From: Chrysopilus asiliformis | Taxonomy: Eukaryota; Arthropoda; Insecta; Diptera; Rhagionidae | Direction of reading: 5' to 3' | NCBI GenBank assembly: GCA_964034945.1 | Contig: OZ035960.1 | Coordinates: 27,267,487-27,331,486, forward strand | DNA length: 64,000 nucleotides | Shown here: piece by piece, positions 1 to 10,699 of the stretch | Numbering within the stretch: the first letter of the stretch is position 1 | Layout of the letters: every line of letters starts with the position of its first letter | Translations under genes and position numbers: made by a program | Notes under the pieces: model-generated | The model's database searches: none | Seen by the model: the letters and a program-made list of their open reading frames with translations, nothing else | What the model was told of the DNA's origin: nothing

Positions 1-1513
1 AAAATTATGACTCAACCCATATATATGTTAAATTCTGGTATTTACCAATCGTTTGCTCCTGTTGTTATTGTTGTAATTTCCAATTTCCCTTCAATCCTCC
101 GCTGATAAATAAAAACCCACAAAGAAATACGGAAATTTCTTATGGGATTCGAAAGATGGCAAAAAGAAACCCAAACCAATTGAATTTTATACATGAATGT
201 AGTATTCGTAAATACGTGAACAGACTTGCAGTTAGGCTTTTTTTTTGTTGTCCAATGTTTTGTTTTGTTTTTTTTTCTGATTTTTTTTTACTGATTCGTT
301 TCAGTTCTATTTTGTTTTTTGTTCGGTTCTCATTTTTTATTACAACTCGACGACGAATCCCTTTTCCCAACGGGGAGCCTTTTTTTCGGGGGAGGCCTCC
401 ATAATCGTATAAAGGACGCACGGTACCAAAATACGACATAACAACTTTCTTTGGTGTTGTTACGATGAGTGGCATCCAAGATCCAATATTGGATAAAAAG
501 CCAATGCCAAATGTCTAATTTGTGTCTTGTGACTTTCAATAAGACAATTTAGGAATGGTTTTTATTTACTTTATTGTCGCAACTTGGTTCGGTTTTTCCT
601 TCATTTTCGTACAGGAAATACGCAAACAATGCCAACAATATCAAAAGAACAGAAAAAAACCAAACACGACATAGAAAAGAGGAAAAAAGCTCTTATAATG
701 TTAAAAAAAATCCCCCTCACTTGTAAAGAAAAAAAAAAAGGTTTTTCGTTGTTCATATATGGGCAAAGTCGAAACACAGAAAAAAAAATGATTTTTCTCC
801 TTGGTTCGATCGAGTCACCAATTTTCCAGTTTTAAATTGCCCTCGTGTATACACATTTTACATGTTGTATAGATTCGATTGTTATAAAATGGGCTTTTTA
901 TTTATCCTTTTCCATTTTATTATCTTGCTGGATTCAATTTTATTTTACAGAATAACCATATTAAGGTGTTCCCATTAAAATAAAAATAAATTAAAAATGT
1001 GACCTTTTAGATTTTTTTTTTAAACTTAAATCTTACAACTAACCATGGTTTTTTATGTGAAATTTTAATGAAATTCTGCAAATTCACATTTTTTGAGTAC
1101 ATAAATTTTTTATAGCATGAAAACCCAAAAAGATTTTTCGCAATTACCAATCTAAAAAAACTAATTTGACATTTGACAAGAAAGCTGGCGGTAGTGTAAA
1201 AAAATCAGAGAAAAATCCAATGATATACCACCATGACTCTTAAAAAAATGTTGAAAATAAGTTAAATCTTGAATCATCCAAAATTTTAATGGTGTCTAAG
1301 AGTTGTCCCTGACAATACCGCAGCCATCCCCATCTTTTTTTGAATCGTAGAGATTATGATACAAAAACTGTAAGTACATGGCGATTCCGTAGGTACATGT
1401 AATTCCAATCAAAAATAGTTAAAAAAAATTTCATGTTAACAGCTCATGATTTTCTTATACAGAATCTTCGTTTTTGCGTAATTTACACTATAACCCGACG
1501 AATAAAATTTTAG
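1..1513. other. AT-rich interval, no gene seen
   Basis: This stretch holds T-rich and A-rich low-complexity sequence (notably 236-300 and 645-750) and only short open frames of biased composition. I see no conserved domain, RNA gene or clear inverted-repeat element in it. Confidence 0.6.
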
Positions 1514-1636
1514 TTATATTGACGCCTCCGTGCAAAACTATTGTAGATCGAAAAATGCCATTTTGCAGAAAATCGATTTTAGTCTTTTTCTCACATTATA
1601 TTAAAAATACTCGAAAAATATTGAATTTTTATGTTA

Positions 1637-2615
1637 CTATGTTCACACTGGCGCAAAATTACGTAATTTTGAAAATTTTCGTAATTTTGAACGAAATCAC
1701 GAGATTTCCAGTACATTAACCTGTTTTCAAAATCACTAAAAGCATGCAATTTCCACAAAATTAGGAACGAAATCAAACAAAAACAATGAATACAACCCTG
1801 CATCACTTATTCAGCTCTCTTCAGCACATCAGTTTTGAGAAGTTTTGACATTCGTGCTGGATTGGAAAGACGGAAATATAAGAAAAAGAAGCCGTATTCC
1901 GCACGCGAAGAGGATATATTAGTAAACAACCTACGCGGGGCAAAAAAAAATTGACCTGTTTTTGATGCGATTAGATATGAAATGGAAAATAATTGTTTAT
2001 TTTCATTACAGATAATTCCCATTTTCGTCTAAAGTGTCTAATTCTGTTTGCACATATTTCATCGATGTTTTGAATTGTATTATTCATCATATTACTAAAA
2101 TTCATAGTAATCCTACACTAAAATTCATAGCAATCCTGTAGTTGAAATGTCAAGCAAAATTACCTTAACCTCTGTTTACCTTAACACTTTGGTACCTTAA
2201 CACTTTGGTTTAAAGGTAGAAATAGATGCTGCGATGGTCGTACCGACTTATGTTGGACCGATATCGGGCCGACGGTTGTATACAGCACACACACGATACG
2301 ATTTACTTGCGATTTGATCGAATAATCAGTTTTTACTAGCAAATATCACTCGACACGGGCGCATGGCAGACCACAAACGATACAATCTGCCGTATGCGAC
2401 CGCAGGTTTTGGCTCAGCGACGTACGACCGTGCGATATCGGGCCCAACCGTCATTTCGTGCGCATCATACACTATACAATTATCGCATGCAACCGCAAAT
2501 CGGCCCGACGATTGTACCGACCATCGCAGCGTCTATTTCTACCTTAAGATTTAAATCATTTCGCAAAATTACGTGTGAACACATTTCGCAAAATTACGCG
2601 TCAGTGTGAACTTAG
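1637..2615. mobile_element. Middle nested TIR element, TA-flanked
   Basis: The termini are CTATGTTCACACTG at 1637 and the inverted form CAGTGTGAACTTAG ending at 2615. Both continue inward with GCAAAATTACG-type sequence, and TA lies on both sides. A second, inverted and 5'-truncated copy lies at 25374-26185. The shared interior contains a short frame conserved between copies (see 25467). Compared with the 25 kb copy, this one has a ~23-bp local duplication of an AAAATTCATAGTAATCC motif near 2097-2140 and carries the 2214-2544 insertion. The superfamily is uncertain; the TA flanks fit Tc1/mariner-type targets. Confidence 0.65.
2214..2544. mobile_element. PIF/Harbinger-like MITE with TAA duplication
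   Basis: The terminal inverted repeats read AGGTAGAAATAGAYGCTGCG and continue to about 27 bp with one mismatch. TAA sits at both edges (2211-2213 and 2545-2547). The paralogous sequence at 25390-25410 lacks the insert and has a single copy of the target, which proves the boundaries. The interior is unusually GC-rich for the window and carries degenerate CGATATCGGGCC / GACGGTTGTA subrepeats in both orientations. Three-bp TWA duplications are typical of PIF/Harbinger. There is no coding capacity. Confidence 0.8.
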
Positions 2616-2791
2616 TATTATTCTATAAAGTGAAATAAATTTAAGCTCCACAAACAATTTGGAGGAAATACACCAAGTATATATTATTAAATTAAATTTA
2701 TTAAACGATATTTTTAATTTCTTGACAATTTTCAACTTATATGTCAAAAGCCTAGTTACGACATTATTAGGAGGCGATTTTTTTCCGTTGT

Positions 2792-3150
2792 ATCGTAATT
2801 CGACTTACGATAATTATCGTAACTACTACTTACGATATCTAGCTATGAAAAAATCTCCAAAGAGAAATGTTGTAACTCGACTTTCGATACTTGAATTTCT
2901 CGATTTTGGAATATCGTAAATTGACTTACAGTCATTCGACGTGAATGACAAATACATCAAATAACATCGTAACTGGACTTACAAGATAAGAAAAATTTGA
3001 AAAAATTATAAATTTTAAAATTAAATAATTTTATTAAAAACTATGATACCGTTATGGAATTTTTTGTGTCCGTGTTTTTTCTATCTTTTTCTCGTAGTGA
3101 GATTCTCGTAGTGTCAATAACTCAAAAATGTCGTAAGTCGAGTTACGGTA
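2792..3150. repeat. Cluster of six TCGTAA-n-TTACGA imperfect palindromes
   Basis: Six variants of TCGTAAnTCGAnTTACGA occur within about 360 bp (near 2792, 2817, 2870, 2918, 2968 and 3130), separated by unrelated AT-rich sequence. They lie in the right half of the outer nested element. They may be subterminal transposase-binding repeats, but that is inference. Confidence 0.6.
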
Positions 3151-3289
3151 GTCTTGCACGGAGGCGTTTATATAAAAACTAGCTTGCATACCCGTCGTTG
3201 CAGGGATAAAGTTCTTTGACAAGTTATTTTGCAGGAAAAAACCAAGAAATAAATAAAAAACTTTTGAAAAAAAAATCGTTATATCTTCT

Positions 3290-3540
3290 CTCGTGTCGAA
3301 TTTCGATATTTTAACGCCAGATTCATGGCGCCGAAAACCCCCTAAATGCCAGTTTTTGTTGAACATATTCAAAAAGTATATTTGCGTTATCCTTACTTCC
3401 GATTCGAATTCTGTAAAACCGTTTCTTAGCGAGCAGTTAGGAGGTAAGACGAATCTGTGTGCAAACTTTCATGGCAATCGGTTAAGTCGTTCGTGAGATA
3501 CTCTAATGATTGAATGAGTGAGTGAGTCAGTCATTAATAT
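3290..3540 (+). repeat. Truncated non-LTR retroelement-like 3' tail
   Basis: The sequence contains GCGCCGAAAACCCCC, then TTCTTAGCGAGCAGTTAGG, then TTTCATGGCAATCGGTT, and ends in a GAGTGAGTGAG run. The same ordered blocks recur at 34440-34715. Short GA(G)TGA repeats after a 'GGCAATCGG' block are typical of insect RTE-type 3' ends, so a severely 5'-truncated RTE-like copy is the likeliest reading. Confidence 0.5.
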
Positions 3541-3743
3541 ATTAACATAAATTTTTATTTCACATAATATATCTCGATAACGGTAAAAAATATCGATTTA
3601 CGGTGGCATGAAAAAAATGTGGAGTATTTTAGCATCTTCAACCTTTCCTTTAACTGTTTTTTTTTTCCAAAAACCGTTAGTTTGCAAGCAATTCGTAAAA
3701 ATCTAGTTTTTCTTTCTTTAATGAAAATATCTCGGAAGCGGAA

Positions 3744-4022
3744 GGCCCCGCTTACACTTGCGAATTTTTCTTGAATTTCTCCGCGAAGTTTATTAAGAAT
3801 TTATTCCGCGAATTTCATTCATCTATCGCAGAATAAATTCACTTAGCAAAAGTTGTCAAACTTTGAATTTATTTCGGCGATTTTGTGTGATAAAATTCGG
3901 GTTCCTGCGAATTTCTGGAAAAACTTTCAGAACTTTGTATCGTAGTGTAAACGATGGTGAAGTGCGAATTGATGGTTGCAGAATAAAATTCACGGATTGT
4001 AGTGTCAGATGTAAACGGCGCC
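3744..4022. mobile_element. TTTACAC-type MITE, copy 1
   Basis: The left end reads GGCCCCGCTTACACTTGCG and the right end is the inverted relative GTAAACGGCGCC. Internally it has repeated TCTCCGCGAA and CAGAATAAATTCAC motifs. A partial second copy lies at 60559-60690. It abuts the broken end of a mariner derivative. Confidence 0.55.
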
Positions 4023-4048
4023 TAAGTGGCTGCCCATAAAATACGACA

Positions 4049-4350
4049 GGCAATTTCGCGTTGGATATTGTTCCTGAGCTCCTCTAACGTTGTTGACTTG
4101 TTGGCATAAACCAACGACTTAACATAACCCCATAACAAGAAATCCAACGGCGTTAAATCGTATGAGCGAGGTGGCCATTCGACCGGACCATTTCTCGAGA
4201 TTACACCATTGCGACCACCGACTCAGAATTTCGGTAGTAAGTTTTAATAATTTCCAAATATTGCTCGTTCGTGAACTTCACCATGATAAAAATGTGTTTT
4301 AGGGTGCGTTTTTATTAAAATACCAAATTGTTATGTCCTTGTTGAAAGAC
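4049..4350 (-). pseudogene. Mariner-family transposase, internal-deletion derivative (copy 1)
   Basis: On the minus strand a start codon at 4284 opens the N-terminus MVKFTNEQYLEIIKTYYRN, the usual start of a mariner-related DDE transposase. After about 24 codons it runs into a TAA and then, in another frame, the C-terminal catalytic region SRNGPVEWPPRS..LTPLDF with the third acidic residue of the DDD triad. The middle of the protein, with the first two catalytic residues, is absent. A 3' break at 4049 removes the last ~30 codons. Upstream, 4309-4350 is a terminal inverted repeat (inverted match to 8084-8124). The same deletion junction occurs in the copy at 7706-8124, so this is one amplified non-autonomous lineage. 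Confidence 0.8.
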
Positions 4351-4519
4351 CTTTACAACAAATATCAGTAAAAATACAATTTTTTTTATAAAATATATGC
4401 GTTCTTTATAGATATATGTTGAAAAAAAGCGCTGCAGACGAAAAAAATGTGATTTGGAGAAACTTACCGCCCAAGTAAGTACGTTTTGAATATTTAGTGA
4501 ACATTTTTTCTATTGTTTG

Positions 4520-4600
4520 GTAAATCATAACGCCGGAAAACATGTCTAACTCCGGCACTGTACCGGTCAATCTAGGACGTGTGTTAAGAATAGATTTTCA
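4520..4600 (+). repeat. CCGG-rich dispersed motif, copy 1
   Basis: ACGCCGGAAAACATGTCTAA..CCGGCACTGT..CCGG is a diverged copy of a motif also seen at 11495-11595, 31320-31410 and, inverted, 15755-15840. It may be the end of an old hAT-type element; see the copy at 11495. Confidence 0.5.
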
Positions 4601-6825
4601 TGATAAAAAAAATGTACACGTGTCGACATCTAGAAATGAATCATAGAATCATGTTAAATAATTAAACTTGAATTAGTTAAAATCGTTACAAAAAAACCCG
4701 ATTGAATAATTTAAAGTTTCCGATGAAAAACGAAAATAAATTAAATAAGATATAACTGTTAGATAGATATTGTACAAAATACCATACTAATTTGACTGAA
4801 CTTCCCCCAATTTAACTTGTATGCCCGAAAACCTATTTTTGAAATCCCACATAATTACACATATCGTGTGAGAGGAAGCTCGGTTAAAGTGCTAAAATTT
4901 AATGATACCAGTTACTTGACAAGGGTAGAAGTGCTCTGTTAACCCTTCCGGTTTACCCATCATACATACCTACCTACTCGTGCTTGCATATATATATACC
5001 TTTACTTATACGGCGACTGAAGTTTGAGGCGAATTCATTCAAATGTATGTAGATGGCTGTGTAAATAGAGAAATGATGTTAAATAACTCCTCGTATATTT
5101 GAGATGTTCAGCGATGTTTTGTGACGTTGAGTACGAACGGTGTATAAAATCTACTAGTATGAAATGCATTGTTAGTAACCCTTTAGACAGTTTTAGATAC
5201 TATAATATACGCTGATATACTTATATACAAATAGATGTATTTAAAAGGACGAATTATATAGCGGAACGTAGCCATCATGACACCCTTCAACTGAAAGCAA
5301 CTATTATCCTTGTCATCATTGCTATCGTTGCCAACCTTTAACCAATCTCATGCCATCGTTTCGGTTGTCCTTATTTTAAAGTTCTCATTTTGGTGGAAGG
5401 CCAGAACTTTGATGGCAACCGACTATAACTATATTAATAGCATCAAAAACAAGCATAGCTTCAAGTTAGTGCGGTTAGTTTCCTGAAATTTTATAAGCTT
5501 TTCGGGTCGCCCGTCCCGACCTCGTACTAATTCCCGTTCCGGAATCCTTTTGTTGTTTCAATATCCCAGCCGGGTCCGGTTGAGTTCGGAGCGACCTCCT
5601 TCATCATGTATGCCATTCATCCCCTAAAAACTAATGGTACTAAATAGTTGTTAGATGTGCGTATATGCGGGTCACAGAATAATTACTTTACGGATGTCGT
5701 CCAATATATATTCGCAGTCTTTATTCCTGAATTAAAGGCCAAAAACCATCTTTAAAATTAAGTACTTGACTGTTATATTCGTATACATAGATATCTACTG
5801 GTTCCAATATAGACATGCTATTAAATGCGTCCTCGAGTTTCAAGAGGGGTACAGTAGTGGTGTCAGACATGCAGCATAGTCCCACACACATGGACGTAAA
5901 GATGAAAATTCCTGCCTAAACGATACCCAAGGTTAGTATCCTCTTCGTATTCTTGTATATAAAATAGGATAGATTGGGTCACCTAACCAGGATCGCATCC
6001 TCTACATTTATTTATATTCACGAAAAAAAACAATCTTGAGAAAAAAAAAGCACCCGGAATGGGTTAAAAATCTGCTAAAGCCTTCAATTTAGTGGTGAAA
6101 GTTTTGGGAGTTGTCGTTAAATGCATGACGGAAATTCGAAGGGTGAAATTCGGATGGAAGTTATTTAACACTTTTAATTTATGCTAATGTGACTGTGACT
6201 GGGAATGGTTGACTGGAATCCTGAATAGGGATGATTCGTTAAATGATAAAGGATTTAAGGTTGGTATATGTGAATCGTGTACAAAATGATAAATAAATGA
6301 TAATTTGCTTACACGTAGACACATTTTATGTCTGTTTGATGTCGGAATTTAATACGTATGTTAGACTTGTGCAACTTATATAAAGTTCACAATGCTAACC
6401 TTAAAAGAATATTTTATGAGAAAGGTTTCAGATTCCGGGCTTTATATAGCGGTTGTAATTAGTGGCTTACCAGGGAAACTTGATAATATCGTGGCAAAAA
6501 GGATCTTGTTTTTACATGTATAACATTTGCCATTTGAATGGTTTCAACTGAATATACAATGTTTCATCCACAAAACGGGTAAATTATCTTGAATGAATTT
6601 TTGATTTGGATTTTCTACATCATAAAAAATAAATATTTATTTACCATTTCTGGCCTATGCGAATGGATATTAGATATAAGAAATAATACAAAAACTGAAA
6701 ATTTCTGTTTAATTTATTTTTCGTTTTATTTTTTTAGTGTTATCAATTAAAAACAATTCACTTACTGGGTATTTTTTAGACGCTTTTATTTGGTTATCTT
6801 TTTAAAAGCTTTTATTTATCTAGCT
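4601..6825. other. Interval without recognisable gene
   Basis: The base composition is more balanced than in the neighbouring repeats and there is no long open frame. A mildly GC-richer patch lies at 5500-5620. I recognise no element, RNA gene or exon here. Confidence 0.5.
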
Positions 6826-7440
6826 TTTGTGTGTCTGTCAGGGTAAAATTTTGTGATCTAATTTTGACCCACTTCCACATCCGATTGCCTTAAACTTTTG
6901 CAGACACACGTAGTTTTGATGAGATATATTTTTTGCAATATTTTCACTATTTCATCCTCCTAAGGATAACGAAAGGTCCTGTAAGCGTACCGTGATTTTC
7001 CTTTTCCTAAAATTTCCCGAAACAAAAATCTTATCTGGGGCTTTTTGGAGTCGCTCAATCCGATCCTGGCATTAATAAGTCTGCAATGATAACGGAAGGT
7101 CCCATATAGCATAACGTGATTATCTTTTTCGCCCTAATTTGCCAGAAAAAAACCTAGTCTGGGGGTTTTTGAGGTCGCTGAATCCGATTCTAACGTTAAG
7201 AAATCTGTAAGCATATCTCAAATCGAAGGATGTAAATTTGAAGATTAAAAAGTAGGTATGAAACAAAAAACAATTTAAAAAAAATATCAATTGTGATCAA
7301 CACAAATCTTGCCCTAAATATGTAAAAAATATTTTTTTGTTTTTGAAATATCTCGAGAACCGAAATCGTTAAAGCAAAAAATGTGAGAGAACTTTTTATC
7401 CTAAAAGTGCACAGTTTTCTGTCTTTCTCCAATGAAAATG
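6826..7440 (+). repeat. Tandem ~115-bp retroelement-like units (copy A)
   Basis: Two to three diverged units share the order GGTCCTGTAAG / AACGTGATTATC / a CGGAAAAAAATCT-like block / GGGGGTTTTTG / CGCTGAATCCGATTCTG. The same unit forms a four-copy array at 48110-48570. After the last unit comes a TGTGATCAACACAAAT block also seen near 21745 and 48860. This is probably an old retroelement tail; its coding source is not visible. Confidence 0.6.
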
Positions 7441-7539
7441 TATGGTAGTTATCAGTTATTATAAAATAATAGTAAAACAGTTAATATGGTCAAGAAATTC
7501 AAATAATTAGTATTCGTTATTGTTAACATTGCTTTTCTA

Positions 7540-7705
7540 TAGTTAACCCGGCTTCACCCGGCTAAAAACCTGAGTTCCCATTACCTTCCCTTTACCCCCC
7601 TCCCCCCCCCCGCCGCCCACCAATAGGGGAAAAACTAAACTTCAAATTCGATTTACCCTCTTCTCTTACTCCTTACCCAGTTTGGCAACTTTCCAATAGG
7701 CCTAT
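7540..7705 (+). repeat. CCCGGCTTCACCCGGCTAA retroelement-like tail
   Basis: It starts with ACCCGGCTTCACCCGGCTAA, passes through a C-rich run (7586-7618) and an AAACTTCAAATTCGATTTACC block, and ends at CCAATAGGCCTATG, where the mariner derivative begins. The longer relative at 59228-59870 continues past that point, so the mariner copy interrupts or truncates this repeat. Confidence 0.6.
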
Positions 7706-8124
7706 GTTTGGAAATTATTAAAACTTACTACCGAAATTCTGAGTCGGTGGTCGCAATGGTGTAATCTCGAGAAATGGTCCGGTCGAATGGCCACCTCGCT
7801 CATGCGATTTAACGCCGTTGGATTTCTTTTTATGGGGTTATGTTAAGTCGTTGGTTTATGCCAACAAGCCAACAACGTTAGAGGAGCTCAGGAACAATAT
7901 CGAACGCGAAATTGCCAACGTTCCGGCCGATATGTGTGGAAGAGTGGTGGAAAATTGGCTCCAAAGAATCAATCAGTGCAATGCTCGCGGTGGCCATATG
8001 AACGACATCGAATTTCATACTTAAATGTAACATGTCCACTACACCTGGAATAAATTTCAGCCCGATATCTCAATTATTCTGTGTTTTATTTAAATACAAA
8101 ATTGTTATGCCCTTATTGAAAGAC
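7706..8124 (+). pseudogene. Mariner-family transposase, internal-deletion derivative (copy 2)
   Basis: The N-terminal fragment (LEIIKTYYRNSESVVAMV then TAA) is followed in another frame by the C-terminal region from about 7760 to the stop at 8022-8024. Blocks ISRNGPVEWPPRSCDLTPLD, FFLWGYVKSLVYANKPTT and GGHMNDIEFHT identify the end of a mariner-related DDE transposase. Only the third catalytic Asp (in SCDLTPLD) remains. The 3' end carries a terminal repeat, AAATTGTTATGCCCTTATTG, at about 8099-8118, which is the inverted counterpart of the 5' end of copy 1. The start is truncated: the ATG and 5' repeat are missing. The frame cannot give an active enzyme. Confidence 0.85.
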
Positions 8125-8381
8125 CCGATATATATTAGTATTATTACTTTTCAATACGTACATCGAACAGATCGACAATCAGATGCGCTGACATCCTCGT
8201 CAATTTTTCTGAAATGGATTAGGTATGGATTAGAAATTAAAAAGCCTCAATCTGCCTCGTTCTCCAGTCGGTCACCGTCATAAATACAACACTTTCCTTC
8301 CTAAGTTACGCAGAAGAAAGTAAAAATGGTATGGGAGACGCAGGCAGGACAAAATGATTATGTTTTTCCTATTTTTTTTCA

Positions 8382-8991
8382 TACACAGTTGAAAATTTGG
8401 GTATAAAATTTATCCTTTTTTGATAAATTTTTCCATATAAAGTCATTCTATACCAAAATTGTAATAGAATTAATAAATTATGAAATATTAAAGGCATTGA
8501 TAAATAAAAAGTATAAATTTTATCCTGAGTTTTATAAAAACAGCCAATTTTGATTTGGTTCAAAAATTCAATAGAACTTTGGTATAAAATTAATATATCA
8601 ATTTATAAAATACGCAAGCATTTTCTTTTGTTGTGATATAATTCGCATTTCATAGTTAGTATATATACTTCATATTGCATATAAAAACTATCAAGAAGAA
8701 ACAAAAATATTCTATAAGGCAAAAGGTAAATGAATTTGTATAAGTAAATATAAACAAAAATGTTAAAGTTAAATGATTAGAACACAATACTAATATAAAC
8801 CACGCTACTATAAATTCTCGCATACTTTTTTTAAAAAAAATCAGGAAATTTTTATACTTGGGGATTTATGCATTTAATAAATTGAATTTATCAATTTTTA
8901 TCCCCATTATTATAAAAATTAATAAATTTGCTTATGGATTTATATAGATAAATATATTTATAAAATTTATCCTCAAATTTTCAACTGTGTA
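8382..8991. mobile_element. 610-bp TIR element, TACACAGTTGAAAATTTG ends
   Basis: TACACAGTTGAAAATTTGG at 8382 has its inverted match CAAATTTTCAACTGTGTA ending at 8991. The dinucleotide CA lies just outside both ends. The interior is very AT-rich with repeated ATAAAATTTATCC blocks near both ends and in the middle. There is no coding region. A 2-bp duplication is plausible but short enough to be chance. Confidence 0.7.
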
Positions 8992-9708
8992 CAAATTCCG
9001 CAGGTCTTATGAAGCTTAAAGTAATTTGAAAAATAACTAAAAGATATTTTAGGTTGTGTATTTGTTAAAAAATTTCACGTAATTTCCTCAAAATAGCTGA
9101 AGCGCATTAAAAGTTTCACTAAGATACTATTTGGAAAAATAATCATAAATTATTTACATTTGACTTTTCTACATTTACTTATCATTGCCACAGCAAAAAA
9201 TACCGGAATCTGTTAATGCAAAAACCACCGATATGATGAAACATTTCTTGCCGGAATCATAAAAAGCTGACATTTCGAACAAAGTTACTTTTGAAATGGC
9301 TGTTTCACGAAAAAACCATCAAATGTTCAATTTATGTTCGAATGTAAAAGTCAGCGAAAATAAATAAACATAATTTGTTTGACCATAGCATTCAAATCGT
9401 GTGCAACAAGATCGGATAGTATGAGAGATTTTTGTTGGAAATAACTTGAAACCGCACATAGAATAGAAATTTAAACAATAAATCATGGTTTAAGTCCATT
9501 TCCTTACATGTCGATTCCATCCTCTTACTCGAGTAACCAATTTATTTGAATTGTGTACCGAATCCTTCGTTTCTACAGTAGTGAAAAAATCCCAAGCAGA
9601 AGGAGAAAATTTATCCAAAACTTATCCCTTGCAATGTATCTCGTTAGAAAAAAGGGGGTGTAAACTTTATTCTGGTCGCCTCAATCTCCAACCTCTGACA
9701 GAATTTAT
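8992..9708. other. Interval without recognisable gene
   Basis: It is AT-rich with a short open frame at 9551-9757 that overlaps the next MITE and resembles nothing known. No further structure was seen. Confidence 0.45.
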
Positions 9709-10013
9709 ACACTCAGAGAAAAAATTGGTCATATGGATAAAATCATTGTTAAATTAACAACATTTTTATTAAAAACACAATTTAAACATTTTTTTTGAGG
9801 GAAATCTTTGTTTAACAATACAAATTTGTTATTTTCACAAAAAGAAACTTACAAATGATCTTTTGTTAAATCAATAAAACAATTGTGAAATTAATAATAC
9901 CTAATTTGTCAAAATGACAAAAAAAATGTATTTAGAACATTTTTAAAACAATTCCTTAGCAAAAAAATTTTGTTGAGATTCAACAAAACAAATTTTGTTA
10001 TTTTTTTGAGTGT
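9709..10013. mobile_element. 305-bp MITE, ACACTCA termini
   Basis: The left end is ACACTCAGAGAAAAAA and the right end is its inverted relative TTTTTTTGAGTGT. AT follows and precedes the termini. The interior is made of AACAAAATTTGTT-like inverted motifs in both orientations and has no coding region. The superfamily is not assigned. Confidence 0.65.
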
Positions 10014-10695
10014 ATATGTACATATAAAGCATGAACTTTGAAATGACTGGCCACCGTTTTTTGGGGTGTATGAATCTGCTAAGGATGGCAGGAACGAGGA
10101 TGGCAAGACGTAGCTCAATATGGACAAGAAAAGCGAGAGGTGGACACCAGAATGAAATGAGAATCCTTTGCTACGAAGGATATCGGGATCGAGTAAAAAT
10201 GGATAGTACGGCAACGATGCCGGTTGGTATAAATTGGAAGGAACCGGGCAGATGAGACGAATGGTTTTCACAACGAAAATAAGGTGAAGGAAAATTCTTT
10301 TAGCGAACGAAGGAAGAATAGATCTTTTCTTCATTTTGTGTGCACCAGTAACGATAAATTAAATCGATCTAACATTTCATTTAATTTTTGGGCGCCTTCA
10401 ATCCGACTAAAATGGTATGGCGTGATACTATACTGCCAGCACGGCGTTCTTTTAACAAATCCGATTTATCTTTTACGATACTTTTCATTCCAAAATCTTT
10501 GACTTCATTCTCGTAAAACAGGAAAGAAATAAATCCATATTTAACCATCGAGAGAAAGGAGAATTTTAAATATTTACATCTGATTAGAAATTGTGAATCA
10601 CTTTAAGATATTGAAGAAAATTTAATTACAAAAAAAAAAACCACCAGCTGAAATTTATATGATTTGCAAGGCTAATTATTATTTAAAAATTTCTT
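10014..10695. other. Interval without recognisable gene
   Basis: It includes a less AT-rich patch at 10050-10260 with overlapping short frames on both strands and no recognisable domain. I treat these frames as chance. Confidence 0.4.
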
Positions 10696-10699
10696 ATAC

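Larger units (their letters stand above)
1514..3175. mobile_element. Outer member of a three-level nested insertion
   Basis: The ends are inverted copies of each other. The left end carries ACGCCTCCGTGCAA at 1522 and the right end carries its reverse complement near 3153-3167. Similarity extends outward through a TTATAT stretch and inward through a GTA..TCGA motif. About 110 bp inside the left end the sequence is interrupted by another TIR element (1637-2615). Its right part carries a cluster of TCGTAA..TTACGA palindromes. No transposase is recognisable, so this is inferred to be a non-autonomous DNA element of unknown superfamily. Confidence 0.55.

Noticed and set aside
2363..2609. Overlapping plus-strand frames
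   Set aside because: They lie in the GC-rich MITE at 2214-2544 and cross its right border.
9909..10334. 141-codon minus-strand frame, the longest in the window
   Set aside because: It runs across the end of an AT-rich MITE and has no domain; the composition is hydrophobic low complexity, consistent with chance.
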